The translations under genes were made by a program, and so were the position numbers. A stretch of DNA of 64,000 bases from Lycium barbarum (taxonomy: Eukaryota > Streptophyta > Magnoliopsida > Solanales > Solanaceae): positions 110,531,601-110,595,600 of the forward strand of contig NC_083339.1 in NCBI RefSeq assembly GCF_019175385.1, read 5' to 3'. The notes below the pieces were generated by a model. The model was not told the DNA's origin and ran no database searches. It saw only the letters and a program-made list of their open reading frames with translations. The stretch's first letter is position 1. Every line of letters begins with the position of its first letter. Positions 1-11,468 of this stretch are shown here, piece after piece.

Positions 1-698
1 TTTCATTTTTTTTTAAAAGTTTCCACGTAAGCAAAAAGAATTAAAACAAAATAGAAAATAAAGTAAATATACATGTGGCTAGGAGAGTGTATGTCACTCT
101 CCCATAAAAGAGTAGATATCCGCGCTTAGGGGGTAATAGGACCCTGAAAAAGTAAGGTGTATCTGGCAACTTCGGTCAAAGTTCAGGGGGTAATAGTATT
201 TTATCCCTAAAAAGACAAAACAGCGTCAATTTATATACATTGTATTGATTTAAGAAAAAACATTGCAAATGAGTTAAAGTTTGAAAAGGTGGTTTTGATC
301 AGTTTTTCAAGTGAACTTTTTTTTTCCGCTCACAATTTTTTTTCAAATTAAATATATTTTCAAACACAACTTCAACTTTTAATTAAAAAAAAATTCAAAT
401 ATTATATTTTTTAATACCCAAACACCTACTAAATGTTGTCCAAATCAAATAAGTTCACTGTTCGTATTTTACAAATCAATTGAACAGACATTGCAAATCC
501 TTTTTTATATAAAGGGACCAGAACTATGTCTAATAGACGGTCCATATTTCTCGAAGGAAACACTCCAAATTTTTTACATTTTTCAAGTGATGATATACAA
601 CTTTCATGGACGGTCACTGAACGTTCCATATATATTTGACAGAACATTCCAATTTGACAATGTTCCATTAATGATATTGTTGTTCAACTTCACAAATT
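1..698. other. AT-rich intergenic DNA left of the Tat element
   Basis: No gene is supported. The stretch is AT-rich with poly-A and poly-T runs, and the short open frames in it (such as 429-668 on the minus strand) have no recognisable domain. A G-rich motif (AGGGGGTAATAG) appears twice, near 128 and 187, which may be the end of an old DNA element. The last five bases, 694-698 (AAATT), are one copy of the target-site duplication of the retrotransposon that follows. Confidence 0.6.
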
Positions 699-1402
699 TG
701 TATACGGTAAAAATCGGATATATATATTAAACCGGTGAGACCAAAGACCGAAGGAAGGAAGGAACAAGAACGTGCACGAAGGCTTTGATTCTGAACCGGA
801 GGAATGTTTGGACCGAAGCAGAGGAAGGGCATCATTTGGTCCGGTTCCCCCATGACCGGGTTAGTCGTTGCAGTTGGTCCGTTAGGTCGAGGCCGTTAGT
901 CCGTTTGATCGTGGCCGTTGGTCCGGGAGATCCGTTGCGCGGTTGCCACGCGTCGATAACGTCCTGCCATGTTCAACTGCCAATCGTACGGGTGTCAGAT
1001 CGTACAGTCAACCTAATCCAACTCAGAACTTTTTCTTTATTATTTTATTTTTCATGTTGTATGAAGCTCATGGGACAATACTATAAATAAGGGGCATTGT
1101 CCTCCTTTTTAGGGGTTGGCTCCTTAATGTCAAGAACTCTTGTAATAGCAAAAAATATATAGAACTCTCTCTCTCAAATATCTGATTTCGATCCACACTT
1201 GTCGTGTTCATCCCTTATATTGCTTCAATCAAGTAACACTCATACATTAGTAAACATACAAGTCTATAGCAAACCATCGAACATCAAGTTGCTTCTTTAT
1301 AGCATATTCATATATTTCTTCTCTCTCAAACAGATTGAGGCTTAACCACATATCCTATACCTACTCACAAATTTAATTGATTATCCGAATTCGGGGTAAA
1401 CA
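699..1402 (+). repeat. 5' LTR of the Tat element
   Basis: It starts TGTATACGG and ends GGTAAACA, directly after the AAATT duplication. Relative to the 3' LTR it has an 18-bp longer segment near 1240 and lacks 10 bp near 1010. Open frames inside it, such as 785-1090, are not genes. Confidence 0.93.
1082..1089 (+). promoter_or_regulatory. TATA box of the Tat 5' LTR
   Basis: TATAAATA lies in the middle of the LTR, followed by AGGGGCATTGTCC. The same sequence is kept in the 3' LTR at 12144-12151. This is the expected place for the sense-strand promoter that makes genomic RNA; transcription would begin roughly 25-35 bp downstream. Confidence 0.7.
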
Positions 1403-1405
1403 GTT

Positions 1406-1423
1406 TGGCGCCCGCCGTGGGGC
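1406..1423 (+). other. Primer-binding site of the Tat element (tRNA-Lys type)
   Basis: TGGCGCCCGCCGTGGGGC begins three bases after the 5' LTR. From memory of plant tRNA-Lys(CUU), the complement of its 3' end is TGGCGCCCACCGTGGGGC, so 17 of 18 bases match. The site would prime minus-strand DNA synthesis. Confidence 0.8.
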
Positions 1424-1511
1424 TAGGATAATAGTGGTCTTTCATCTTGATCTCTACCTTACCCATCAAAATCGAAAACATCCTCTGTTCGTCACTGAAA
1501 AAACGGACTAA

Positions 1512-3260
1512 ATGGCTGACAGTGGGCAATCTGGTCACGTCAACAACAACGAGATCGTGGCCGAAAACGAAGGCAGCGGTCCACGAGGATTACCAAACCC
1601 CGCTGATCCTAACCCCGTTAACTCGAGGGAGGGCCTCAACCATCAAAACACCGTGGATTAGGAGAATGCCGCCCAACCGGCTACCGACCCTTTAAATACA
1701 CACAATTCGATTACTTTGTCCCGGACTCAGGGCCGGAAAGAACCGGAAGCCCCGAATGATAATATTGACTTACGTTTAATTTTTGAAATGTTGCAGGAAC
1801 AGAGAGCGGCGATTGCTGAACAGGGAATCGCGATAGCCCGGTTGCAAAGCGGAAAGGATAAAACGACCTCGGGGGAGGCGAAGGGTGTTGCTGAACCCAG
1901 AAGAGATGAGGCACGGATGGTTGAGAGCAATGGGTCCGGAGCTGGTTCCTCCACCGAGGTTCTGAAAATGCTCGAAACTCTGGTAAAGCGGGTAGACTCG
2001 ACCGAAAAGAGGGTGGAAATATACAACTCTCGGGTGGACCAAATCCCGGGGGCTCCGCCTTTACTGAAGGGGCCGGATTCGAAGAGGTACACCCAAAGGC
2101 CTTTTCCTCCGAGTGCAGCTCCGAAATTAATCCCAAAAAGGTTCAAAATGTCGGATATCCAGAAATATGACTGCACAACGGACCCGCACGAACACGTGAC
2201 CTCATACACCTGCGCTATAAAAGGAAATGACATAGAGGAAGACGAAATTGAATCAGTATTGTTGAAAAAGTTCGGGGAAACTTTGTCAAAAGGGAGCATT
2301 GATGTGGTACGGTCATCTGCCCGAGCATTCGATCACTTCTTTCGAAATGCTCGCCGATGCCTTCATAAAAGCCCACACCGGTGAAAAAAGGTGCAGGCCC
2401 GTAAGGCAGACATTTTCCGAATAGCTCAAAGAGACGATGAGTTACTGCGTGAATTTGTCAACCGATTCCAGAGGGAGCGGCTGGAGCTCCCCCCGGTTCT
2501 GGAGGAATGGGATGCACAGGCCTTCACAAAGGGGCTCAATGTTCGGAGATCGACGGCTTCGTTCAAATTAAAGGAAAGCTTGCTAGAGTACGAGGCTGTG
2601 ACATGGGCAGATGTCCATAACCGATACGAGTCGAAGATTCGGGTGGAGGATGACCAACTCGATCTTCCCCCAACACCGATAAATATGAACAAACGTTTTG
2701 AGAGACCAAGGAAAAATTATGAACCGGAGGCCAGATCGTCAAAAGAAAGGTATCGGCCATATTCCCATTCAGAGAAACCAAGTTTTAGGTCCGAGAAATC
2801 CAGGGCTGGCCCGAGCCATTTCTCCGGTCGGGGAGATAAGCGGGTTGAGCGCCCGTCGAACAGTCGAGGTCTCTCATTCAGGAGCGATGCCGAAAGCTCC
2901 GCCGGCAGCAAAGATTCACCGAGGATATCGAAGTATAATTTCAGTGTCAACACCTCGGACCTCGTTTCGGCAATTGGCCGTATACCGGATGTAAGATGGC
3001 TGAGACCTCTGAGGTCGGATCTGGGCCAACGGGACCCGAGCATGATGTGTGAATATCATGGAACTCATGGACACAGAACCGAGGATTGCCGCCAGCTAAG
3101 AGAAGAGGTAGCCCGGTTACTGAAGAATGGTCATCTCCGAGAATTGCTGAGTGAACGAGCCAAAAGTCACTACAAGGAAAGGGAGACTCATAAAAGGGTC
3201 GAGCCAGTAGAACCCCACCATATAATCAACATGATAGTTGGGGGTACTGATGCCCCTTGA
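1512..3260 (+). pseudogene. gag: Tat gag, broken
   Basis: Structural capsid/nucleocapsid protein of the Tat element. The likely start is the ATG at 1512, about 110 bp after the LTR. A TAG lies in frame at 1659-1661. A one-base insertion near 2294 throws the frame off, and the A6 run at 2384-2389 throws it back, so about 30 codons of the gag core are out of frame. The later part (2391-3257) reads well, with an arginine/serine-rich stretch and a zinc knuckle of C-x2-H-x4-H-x4-C form at 3048-3089. A TGA at 3258-3260, where the frame simply continues afterwards, looks like a CGA to TGA change. Sense translation would stop after 49 codons. Confidence 0.88.
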
Positions 3261-3870
3261 GGGCCGGTGATGAAACGGGCCAAGGTTTCTGAAGTTCGCG
3301 AAAAACGCAGCCGGGATTATTTATCCGAGGGTTCTATCTCTTTCAGCAACGAGGATGCAGAAGGCATCATTCAACCGCACAATGATGCATTGGTAATTTC
3401 TGTACTTATCTTTAAAACTCAGGTTAAACGTATTTTGATTGACCCAGGTAGCTCTGCCAACATCATCCGGTGGAGAGTGGTCGAACAGCTAGGGCTGCTC
3501 GATCAGATCGTACCGGTAGCCCGGGTACTCAGCGGGTTCAACATGGCGAGCGAAACCACAAAGGGGGAGATCTCGTTGCCGGTGAACATCGACGACACTA
3601 TCCAGCAGACGGTGTTCTATGTAATTTAAGGGGACATGAAGTACAATGCATTGCTGGGTAGACCTTGGATACATAGCATGAGAGTCGTGCCCTCAACATT
3701 ACATCAGCTGCTGAAATTTCCGACCCAGAGGGAATAAAAACAATCTGAGGTGAACAACCCGCTGCAAGGGAGATGTTCGCGGTCGAGGAGGTGACACCGA
3801 AGCCCGAAAAATCGGATCACAAGGAAGAAGATCCGAACAGGGGACCTAACACCAAATAGCAATCAAAGCA
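3261..3870 (+). pseudogene. Tat protease region of pol, broken
   Basis: Aspartic protease that would cut the polyprotein. It continues in the gag frame past the TGA at 3258. The active-site loop is LIDPGSSANI, with the aspartate codon at 3441-3443. A TAA at 3627-3629 interrupts the conserved end (the frame goes on with [13 protein letters not shown]), and loss of one base near 3722 shifts the reading into the reverse-transcriptase frame. Two more stops follow in that frame, near 3747 (TGA) and 3857 (TAG), in the acidic linker before reverse transcriptase. Confidence 0.85.
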
Positions 3871-3877
3871 CTCGGGA

Positions 3878-5014
3878 TTGGACCCGGAGTATGAAGAGGA
3901 TGATTTCGACGTACCCAGATTATTCGTCATGCCAGATGACTCGGATGCAACCAAGTCGACAGTAGAGGAGCTGGAGCAGATCATCTTGTTCGAATATCTA
4001 CCGGACAGAAAGGTATACCTGGGCAGGGGGTTAACCCCGGAGCTCAGGAACAAGTTAATTGAATTTCTTCGAGCTAACGCAGATTGCTTCGCATGGTCCC
4101 ATATAGATATGACAAGCATATCACCGGAAGTAGCAACTCACAAGTTCAGCTTAGACGGGAAGTTTCCCCCCGTAAAGCAGAAGAGAAGGCCCATGGCAGA
4201 AGCAAAACACGTCTTCGTAAAAGACGTGGTAACAAAGCTTTTAAAAATAGATTCTATCCGGGAGGTAAAGTACCCGGAATGGCTAGTTAACGTGGTAGTG
4301 GTGCCCAAGAAAGGTAATAAATTTCGAATGTGTGTTGATTACAAGGATTTAAATAAAGCATGTCCGAAGGATTCATTTCCGTTGCCTCACATCGATAGAA
4401 TGATCGATGCGATGGCCGGGCATGAGATGTTAAGCTTTCTCAATGCCTACTCCGGGTATAACCAAATTCGGATGCACCCGGAGGATCAAGAGAAAACATC
4501 CTTCATTACCCGGTATGGGACTTACTGTTATAATGTCATGCCTTTTGGATTAAAAAATGCCGATGCAACTTACCAACGCCTAGTTAATGAGATGTTCGAA
4601 GAACAAATAGGGAAAACAATAGAAGTTCATATTGACGACATGGTGGTCAAGTCCCTGGAAACAGAGGACCATTTAAAACATTTGCAGGAAACCTTCGACG
4701 TGCTTCGCAAGTATAACATGAAGCTCAACCCAGAAAAATGTGCCTTCGAGGTAAGGTCCGGCAAATTTTTGGGTTTCATGGTGTCAAACCGGGGGATCGA
4801 AATCAACCCGGACAAGATAAAAGCCATCGAGGATATCGAGGTGGTGAATAACGTCAAAGGAGTACAGAGGCTCACCGGAAGGATAGCGGCGTTGAGTCGC
4901 TTCATATCAAGGTCCTCGGACAAGAGTCATCGTTTCTTCTCCTTACTAAGGAAGAAGAACGACTTCGTTTGGACACCGGAGTGCCAAAGAGCTTCACAAG
5001 AATTGAAAAGATAA
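3878..5014 (+). pseudogene. Tat reverse transcriptase, with two altered core residues
   Basis: A long open frame carries most RT motifs: FRMCVDYKDLNKACPKDSFPLP near 4324-4389, a motif A at about 4436-4470, PFGLKNADATYQ near 4542-4577, and the catalytic loop at 4628-4639. Two core positions differ from the family pattern. Motif A reads FLNAYSGYNQI with AAT at 4442-4444, where the catalytic aspartate is expected. The YIDD box reads HIDD, with CAT at 4628-4630. A TAA at 5012-5014 separates it from the RNase H part, which continues in the same frame. The enzyme would be inactive even without the stop. Confidence 0.9.
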
Positions 5015-5905
5015 TTGTCTAGCCCCCAGCTGTTGCACACACCAAAGGCGGACGAGCCGCTTTTTCTCTACCTTGCTGTCTCCGAGGTAGCGGTAAGTGG
5101 CGTTTTGGTCCGAGAAGAATCAGGTACGCAATTCCCTATCTATTATGTAAGTAGAACTTTGGGGGATGCGGAGACCCTTTATCCCCACTTGGAAAAATTG
5201 GCATTGGCACTGGTAAGTGCTTCTAGAAAGCTCAACCCCTACTTCCAATGCCATCCAATATGTGTAGTAACTACTTACCCCCTAAAAAACATCATGCACA
5301 AACCGGAATTGTCGGGTAGACTAACTAAATGGGCCGTCGAAATTAGCAGATATGATATCGAGTACAAACCCCGAACGGCCATCAAGTCCCAGATCTTGGC
5401 CGATTTTGTGGCAGATTTCACCCCGGCTATGGTCCCCGAGGTTGAAAAAGAGCTTTTGCTAACCTCGGGGAAAGCCTCGGGTATTTGGTCGCTGCATACG
5501 GACGGAGCCTCAAACCTCAAAGGTTCCGGGCTAGGAATCGTCCTTAGAACCCCGGCCGGGGATGTCGTTTGACAGTCTATTAGAACTGCTAAATTGACTA
5601 ACAATGAAGCCGAGTATGAGGCTATGATTGCAGGTTTGGAATTGGCCCGAAGTATGGGGGCCGAAATAATTGAGGCAAAGTGCGATTCGCTCTTGGTCGT
5701 AAATCAGGTGAACGATGTCTTCGAGGTCAAGGACGAACGGATGCAGAGGTATCTTGAAAAAATCCAAATGATACTACATCGATTTAAAGAATGGACCATG
5801 CAGCATATACCGAGGAAGCAGAACAGCGAAGCCGATGCATTGGTAAATTTGGGATCCTCGGTCGAAGGGGAAGAAATCAACCCCGGGACTATGGTGCACT
5901 TGTGA
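5015..5905 (+). pseudogene. Tat RNase H plus second, archaeal-type RNase H
   Basis: The first RNase H-like domain covers about 5015-5400 (LYLAVSEVAVSGVLVREE, then YPHLEKLALALV). The second spans about 5490-5850 and keeps its four acidic positions: HTDGAS, NNEAEYEAM, KCDSLLV and SEADAL. The tandem pair of RNase H domains marks the Tat lineage. A TGA at 5570-5572 after GDVV fits a CGA to TGA change, because the same frame goes on directly. The frame is lost at 5903-5905, and integrase is in another frame. Confidence 0.88.
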
Positions 5906-7197
5906 ACACGGCAATAGAAAACGGACACGCCGAAATAAATGCAATGGGTTTAACCTGGGATTGGTGCAACAAGTACATCGACTACTTACGCGATGGAAAG
6001 CTCCCGAGTGACCCAAAAGAATCACGGTCATTAAGGACCAAAGCTGCGCGTTTCTGCTTGGTAGACGGCCAATTGTATCGACGATCTTTCTTCGGCCCCC
6101 TAGCTAAGTGTTTGGGTCCCGGAGAGATGGAGTATGTGATGAGAGAGGTGCATGAAGAAACCTGTGGCAACCACTCCGGTGCTGAAGCTCTGGTCCGAAA
6201 GATCATCAGGGCCGGTTATTACTGGAATCGGATGGACGAAGACTCGAAAATTTTTGTCCGGAAATGTGACGGGTGTCAGAGACACGCTCCGATGATTCAC
6301 CAGCCCGGGGAGTTGCTGCACTCGGTGGTTTCACCATGGCCCTTCATGAAGTGGGGAATGGACATTGTTGGTCTGTTACCATGGGTGCCAGGTAAAGCCT
6401 GTTTTCTTCTGTTTATGACTGATTATTTCTCTAAGTGGGTTGAAGCGCAGGCCTTTGAAAAAATCAGAGAGAAAGAAGTCATTGACTTCATATGGGACCA
6501 CATCATCTGTCGCTTCGACATCCCTGCCGAGATAACTTGTGATAACGGGCCCCAGTTCGTGGGTGGCAAAGTCAACAATTTCCTCGAAGGGTTGAAGATC
6601 AAGAAAATTGTGTCAACTCCGTATCACCCGTGTGCGAACGGACAGGCGGAATCCACGAACAAGACAATAATCCAAAATCTGAGGAAAAGACTTGAAGCAT
6701 CAAAGCATTATTGGAGAGAAATATTACCGGAGGTGTTATGGGATTATAGAACCACATCGAAATAAAGCACGGGGGAAACTCCTTTCTCGTTGGTCTACGG
6801 GGCTGAAGCCCTTATCCCCGTTGAAGTTGGTGAACCGACCCTCCGGTTCAGGTATACGACCGAGGAGTCAAACGAGGAGACCATGGCCGTAAAACTCGAC
6901 CTCACAGATGAACTTCGCGAAAACGCGTTAGTCCGTATTGCAGCCCAGAAACAGAGAGTGGAAAGGTACTACAATCGGAGAGCCAATTTTCGTCATTTCC
7001 AAGTTGGGGACTTGATGCTTCGAAAAGTTACCTTGAACACCAAGAATCCCAACGAAGGAAAACTGGGTCCGAACTGGGAAGGATCGTACAAGATAACCGA
7101 GATAACGGGCAGAGGATCGTACCAGTTGGAGTCCATGGACGGGCAACGGTTGCGCAATAACTAGAATGTGGCTCATCTGAAAAGATACTACTGTTAA
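5902..7197 (+). pseudogene. Tat integrase, broken
   Basis: Integrase joins the DNA copy to the host chromosome. It shows the N-terminal zinc-binding region ending KCDGCQRHA (about 6130-6300) and the complete D,D(35)E triad: aspartates at 6361-6363 (GMDIVG) and 6541-6543 (CDNGPQF), and glutamate at 6649-6651 (GQAEST). The C-terminal part is at about 6780-7197 (FQVGDLMLRKV, then VAHLKRYYC before TAA at 7195). It is entered by a frameshift near 5880-5905 and cut by TAA at 6763-6765 and TAG at 7162-7164. The core residues survive, unlike those of the reverse transcriptase. Confidence 0.9.
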
Positions 7198-8342
7198 GGT
7201 ATGAACAACACATGTTTTTCTATTTTGACTTTTCTTTTTTGCAGGAAGTCGAGTAACGGGCAAAGAAAAGAATCTAAATCTGAAAACACGTGTTACACTC
7301 TTTTCCTTAGTGCGGTTTTGTCACGAAATGGGTTTTCCGACAAGGTTTTTAATGAGGCAACAAGTACAACGTGTTACTCGGCAAAAACGAAGACAGACGC
7401 CCGGAAACTCGGGGTCACACCCAACGAGTGGGGACTTAATAACACTTACCCGATCTTGCAGCTCGGATAAGAGCTAGGGGGCTATCACACCCACTGGGAA
7501 GATTACCCCGGTTAGCCGAAACCGGAGGCCACCCTCAACAAAAAAAAACCGGACCTTCAATATAAGGTTCCGATGTAAGGACCAAATGATCAGAACGAAT
7601 CGTGTCCACGCAATATTTGCTACGGCAAAACCAAGAACCGGACCTTCTGCATTAGGTTCCGATGTAAGGATCAAACGATCAGAATGAATCGTGTCCATTT
7701 AGTATTTGCTACGGCAAAGACAGGAGGAAAAAGTTCATTCTCATGTACATAAATACTTGCAATGCAAAAACTATCGAAAGTTTGGTTTACACTATCTTAA
7801 GATGTCTTACTAGTAAAAGCACTTTACCCCGATGATTACTGCCGTATTTCGGCACTACTTCATTCATATACCCGATACCGGGCACTACGGTCGAAATTCG
7901 ACAAAGGCAACAAGGTCATAGTGAACCGAGCAAAAAGCGTTAATCCCACAAACGGGGACTTTTACATCAAAATCTAGCTTAAGGCTGAGACTCAGGTGTT
8001 CGAAATATACCGGTCCTAAAAGTAGCCGAAAATACCGGCCCTAACAACGCCCGTCGTGATTTCGAGTCGTCCAAATTCACAAAAGCGTAAGACAAGTTCC
8101 ACGGGCAAAAACTCCATAAAATTCCCGGACGACATACACCGGAGGAGGAGATAGGCCGATATATAGGCACAGTCAGAAATAATGACTCCTTAAAAATGAA
8201 CCGACAATTCGGGCGGAAATCGTAACAAGCATTCATTCGAAGAAAAGAATCAAGGGAAATATATGTTCTATTTATACAAAGGATTTTACATCGGAGACCA
8301 TTACAAAGGCAAAAAAGAAAAAGGCTAAGTACAGGCCCTAGT
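7198..8342. other. Spacer between Tat pol and the antisense gene
   Basis: Non-coding region where the sense pol frame and the antisense gene converge. It contains an 89-bp direct repeat (listed separately) and several short CCGG-containing motifs, but no open frame with a recognisable domain. The 3' ends of the two opposing transcripts would fall here. Confidence 0.7.
7548..7722 (+). repeat. Two-copy tandem repeat, 89-bp period
   Basis: The units start with ACCGGACCTTC at 7548 and 7637 and share GGTTCCGATGTAAGGA and GAATCGTGTCCA blocks, ending in TTTGCTACGGCAAA. They differ at about 15% of positions by eye. Confidence 0.85.
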
Positions 8343-11184
8343 CTATCCGGAATGGCTGGAGCCGGAGTGTTCGGACACTGTCCACTCAGAGTCGTCGGAG
8401 TCATCCCCGAGGGCACCCTTAGCCTCTTCCTCGATTCTTTTAGCCTCGAGAATAAGGGCCGAAAGATCCATAAAGCCATGCTCGGCTTGCTCATGGGTGA
8501 TCCTCCGAGACTTCCATTTTTCGTGCTCGGCAATGATAGTGGCATGAGCCTCGGCGGCCTCTACGCTCTTCAGAGCTTCCTCCAAATCGGCCTCAGCCTG
8601 GGCTTACTTTGCCGCCAGAACATCCCGAGCCTCTCCGAGGACATCTTGCATGTGGATGGCCAACTCAAGCTCGGCCTTGAGGGCGTCGTTAGCATCGGCC
8701 GTCTCCTTAAGCTCGGTTTTCAGAGCATTAGATCTCTGGGCCCTCTTCTCTGCCTTCTCCTCGAACACCCTCATACGCTCTTTGTATCGGGCACTCTCGG
8801 ATTCGACCAGCCGATTCCTCTTGGCCAAGCTCGCAGCATCAGACTTCACCGAATCCAGCTCCCTCCGGAGTTGAGAGAGGGTGGTTTCGAGCTCACCAAG
8901 CCTCGAGGAAAATTGAGCGTTGTCTCGGCTAAGGCCGATCTTGTCCGCATTGAGACTCCGGTTGTATTCAACCATCTCGGTAAGCTTGCCTTTCAATCAG
9001 CGATTTTCTGCCTTTGTGGCATCAAGCTCGGGTCAAAGGTTGGAAAGAGCAACCGCTCGGTTCAACTCCTCTTCCTTCTCCTGAAGAAGGTGCAGATATT
9101 TCTCCGTTTCCCGGCCTTGGGCATCCCCTTGAGGTCGTCCACCTCTTGCTAGGCCCGGACGAAGGCCTCGTTGACGAGCACCACACTCTGTAAATGAAGC
9201 AAGTTAAAAACCTGAACAAAACAAGGCTAAAATTCTCAGTTAAATTATGCAAAGATAGCTAATAAACTTACCCGGTTGCCCGCATGCATACCCTCGTTAA
9301 TGAGGCACTGCCAAGAGACCCCGTTCATCTTTCGCTTGTCCGAATCCGAGACAAGAGGCCTCAGATAGCTCGCCACGCCCACCGGGCGAGAAAGAAAGCT
9401 GGAATCCTCGGGGACGATGACCGTAGCCGATCTTGTCCTCCTCGGCTCCACACTTGAGGCCGGAAAGATGCGCACCAAGCTGTCCCTGGCACCAGATTCG
9501 GTGGCCCGACCAACGCCCTCGTGGCTCAAGGGATCTGGAGATGCCCGAAACCCGCGGCTTCGCCGTTTGCAGGGGGAGTGCTCAAGAACATGTCTTCAAA
9601 CTCATCCGGCCTCGAAGCCGGAGCTGGAGAACTTGGAGCAGCCGGAGCAGCTTCAGCAAAGACAGGGGGCTCCGTAGTCGCAGCGGTTTCAAAATCGGGC
9701 AACGGGCCAGTGACCGTTGGAGCTTCGCTCTCAGGGGCCGGCTCAATTATTCGATCAGCTTCGGCAGCAGCCGCCCCCCCCCCCCCCCCCCCCCCCCCGA
9801 TTTACATGTCCTTTGCAGGGGGATTTCTTCGGAAGAAGTTTCACCTGAAATGTCGACGAAGTCAATCGACCTTAGAGGAGTCGGGTAAAGAATTTCTTCC
9901 GCACCTGTGTGTAATGCCGGAACCAAATGAAGGGGTGAAGCGGCGATATCCTCCTCCAGAATGGCAGCCACGGAAGGGGCCTCACTGATACTCAGGACGA
10001 GGAGCTCGGGCTCTGCTTCGTCCCGTAAAGTCCTAACGACGCTCCTCGCCCTTTTCTTTGCTTTCTGTCCTTTGTCCGAGGGCCTTTTTCTTTTGGCAGC
10101 AGCAGCAGCAAGGATACGAGATGCACCTGCTGAATCGAACTCGGGTGCCGACGTTGTGGGTTCGGCTGCCGGCTCCGGTCTGGGATCCACCGAGCCCTTG
10201 GGCAAACCTGAAAATCGAAGACACAATGAATACGGGTAGTGGAAGACGCAGTGAACACAGGCAGAAGCAAAGTATTACCGTGGTTCTGGGCGACCCATCG
10301 GCCGCGTGACAAGTGGCTCCACGTCCGGTCGTCGTGGGCATGCTGGCTAAGGAGTGCAGTAACCCATTCGTTCAGATTCCGGACGACCGGAGGAATCCAT
10401 CCATTGGCTAATATAAATAAGAAAAGCGGTGAGAAAGTGGAACCGAAGTTTGACAAAACATACAAAAGCAATTACTTAGAGTTCAGTCTTATGCTTGTTG
10501 TTCCACGTTTCCGGAAAAGGCATGTAATTGTCCGGAATGATGTCCGAAGTCCTCACCCGGACATATCGCTCCAACCAGCCCCTGTCTCTATCTTCGTCCA
10601 TTTTCGAGAAAAAATGGATTCCGGCTACGCTTTGCGAGTTTTATTACGCCACCCCGGAACAACCTCGGGGAATATAAGCGTATCAAGTGGGCCAGCGTGA
10701 GCTCCTTCCCGGCATTGTTGGCCAGTAACCGGAGGCACGCCATGACCCTCCAAACGATCGGACCAATCTGTGCCAAGGTCACGTCATAGGTCCGGCACAT
10801 GTCCAAGATGACCGGATCAACCGGAGGGTCGAGCTTGAGAGTGAAAGGGTAAGTATACCCATATAAAAAACCTTCCCGGTGGTCAGTGACTGATTCACTT
10901 GGCCCAGGGGCAAAAACTTGAACCGGACGGGTGTCCCACCCGCAATCAGCCCGGACTAAGTCGAGTTTTTCCTCAATAACGGATGAGGGATATCGCCTCA
11001 CATCAAACCCCCTATCGGATACCGAATAAGGTTTTTCGACCTCAAAATCTTTGTTGAAGTTTGGCTTAGCCGGTATAATGTCTGAGGCAGTGGGCTCGAA
11101 GGTGCTCTTTGCTTTAGTTGGAGATGCAGGTTCGGTTCCTTGAGATGAAACCGAGGGAATATCATGGGAAGTGGTTTCAGACAT
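8343..11184 (-). pseudogene. Antisense, intron-containing gene of the Tat element, degenerate
   Basis: A reverse-strand gene starting at the ATG 11184-11182 (MSETTSHD...) and ending with TAG at 8345-8343. Predicted exons: 11184 to about 10476, 10407-10279, 10207-9272 and 9187-8343. The second intron (10278-10208) and third intron (9271-9188) have GT...AG ends, and exons 2 and 3 join in phase (NHG then LPKGSV). The first exon holds a globular region (residues about 60-200) resembling the family databases call 'putative gypsy-type transposon' protein. The third is low-complexity and basic (AAAAKRKRPSDKGQKAKKRAR); the fourth is a long coiled coil. Damage: a frameshift in an A6 run near 10614, a G25 tract (9774-9798), a TAG in exon 4, a lost arginine codon (TGA) near 9025, and TAA at 8606-8604. 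The end of exon 1 is uncertain. Function unknown. Confidence 0.82.
9774..9798 (-). repeat. 25-base C/G homopolymer inside antisense exon 3
   Basis: A run of 25 C on the plus strand, read as G25 (poly-glycine in one frame) by the antisense gene. The antisense reading frame changes across it, from the frame ending in CKSG to one continuing AAAEADRIIEP. Its exact length is likely unstable and may also carry sequencing error. Confidence 0.85.
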
Positions 11185-11468
11185 TTGAAAATATGAAAAG
11201 AAGAAGTTGAGTGGATTTAGAAAAGAAGTTAAAAAAGAGTAAGGGAACAGACGGTCCAAGGAATGACAGAGTAAGAAGTAGCAACACTCAAACAAGAGCA
11301 GCTAGTAAAGATGTTGGCAAAGTTGCTTCCTTTCACGTGGTATAAATGATGAACCAGCAACAAATTTGGTATAGAGGATAATTAGATGTGGTGAAGATGA
11401 AGAAATGCAGTGAAGAGTGAAGATGAAGTGAAATGAGTCGAAAATGTTTGAATGGAGAGATGAAGAGC

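Noticed and set aside
785..1090. Open frame in the Tat 5' LTR, with a counterpart at 11888-12088 in the 3' LTR
   Set aside because: Lies in LTR sequence, covers the LTR promoter and has no domain.
9433..10700. Plus-strand open frames over the antisense gene
   Set aside because: They are shadows of the antisense exons; the minus-strand frames carry the domain-like pattern, coiled coil and splice sites.
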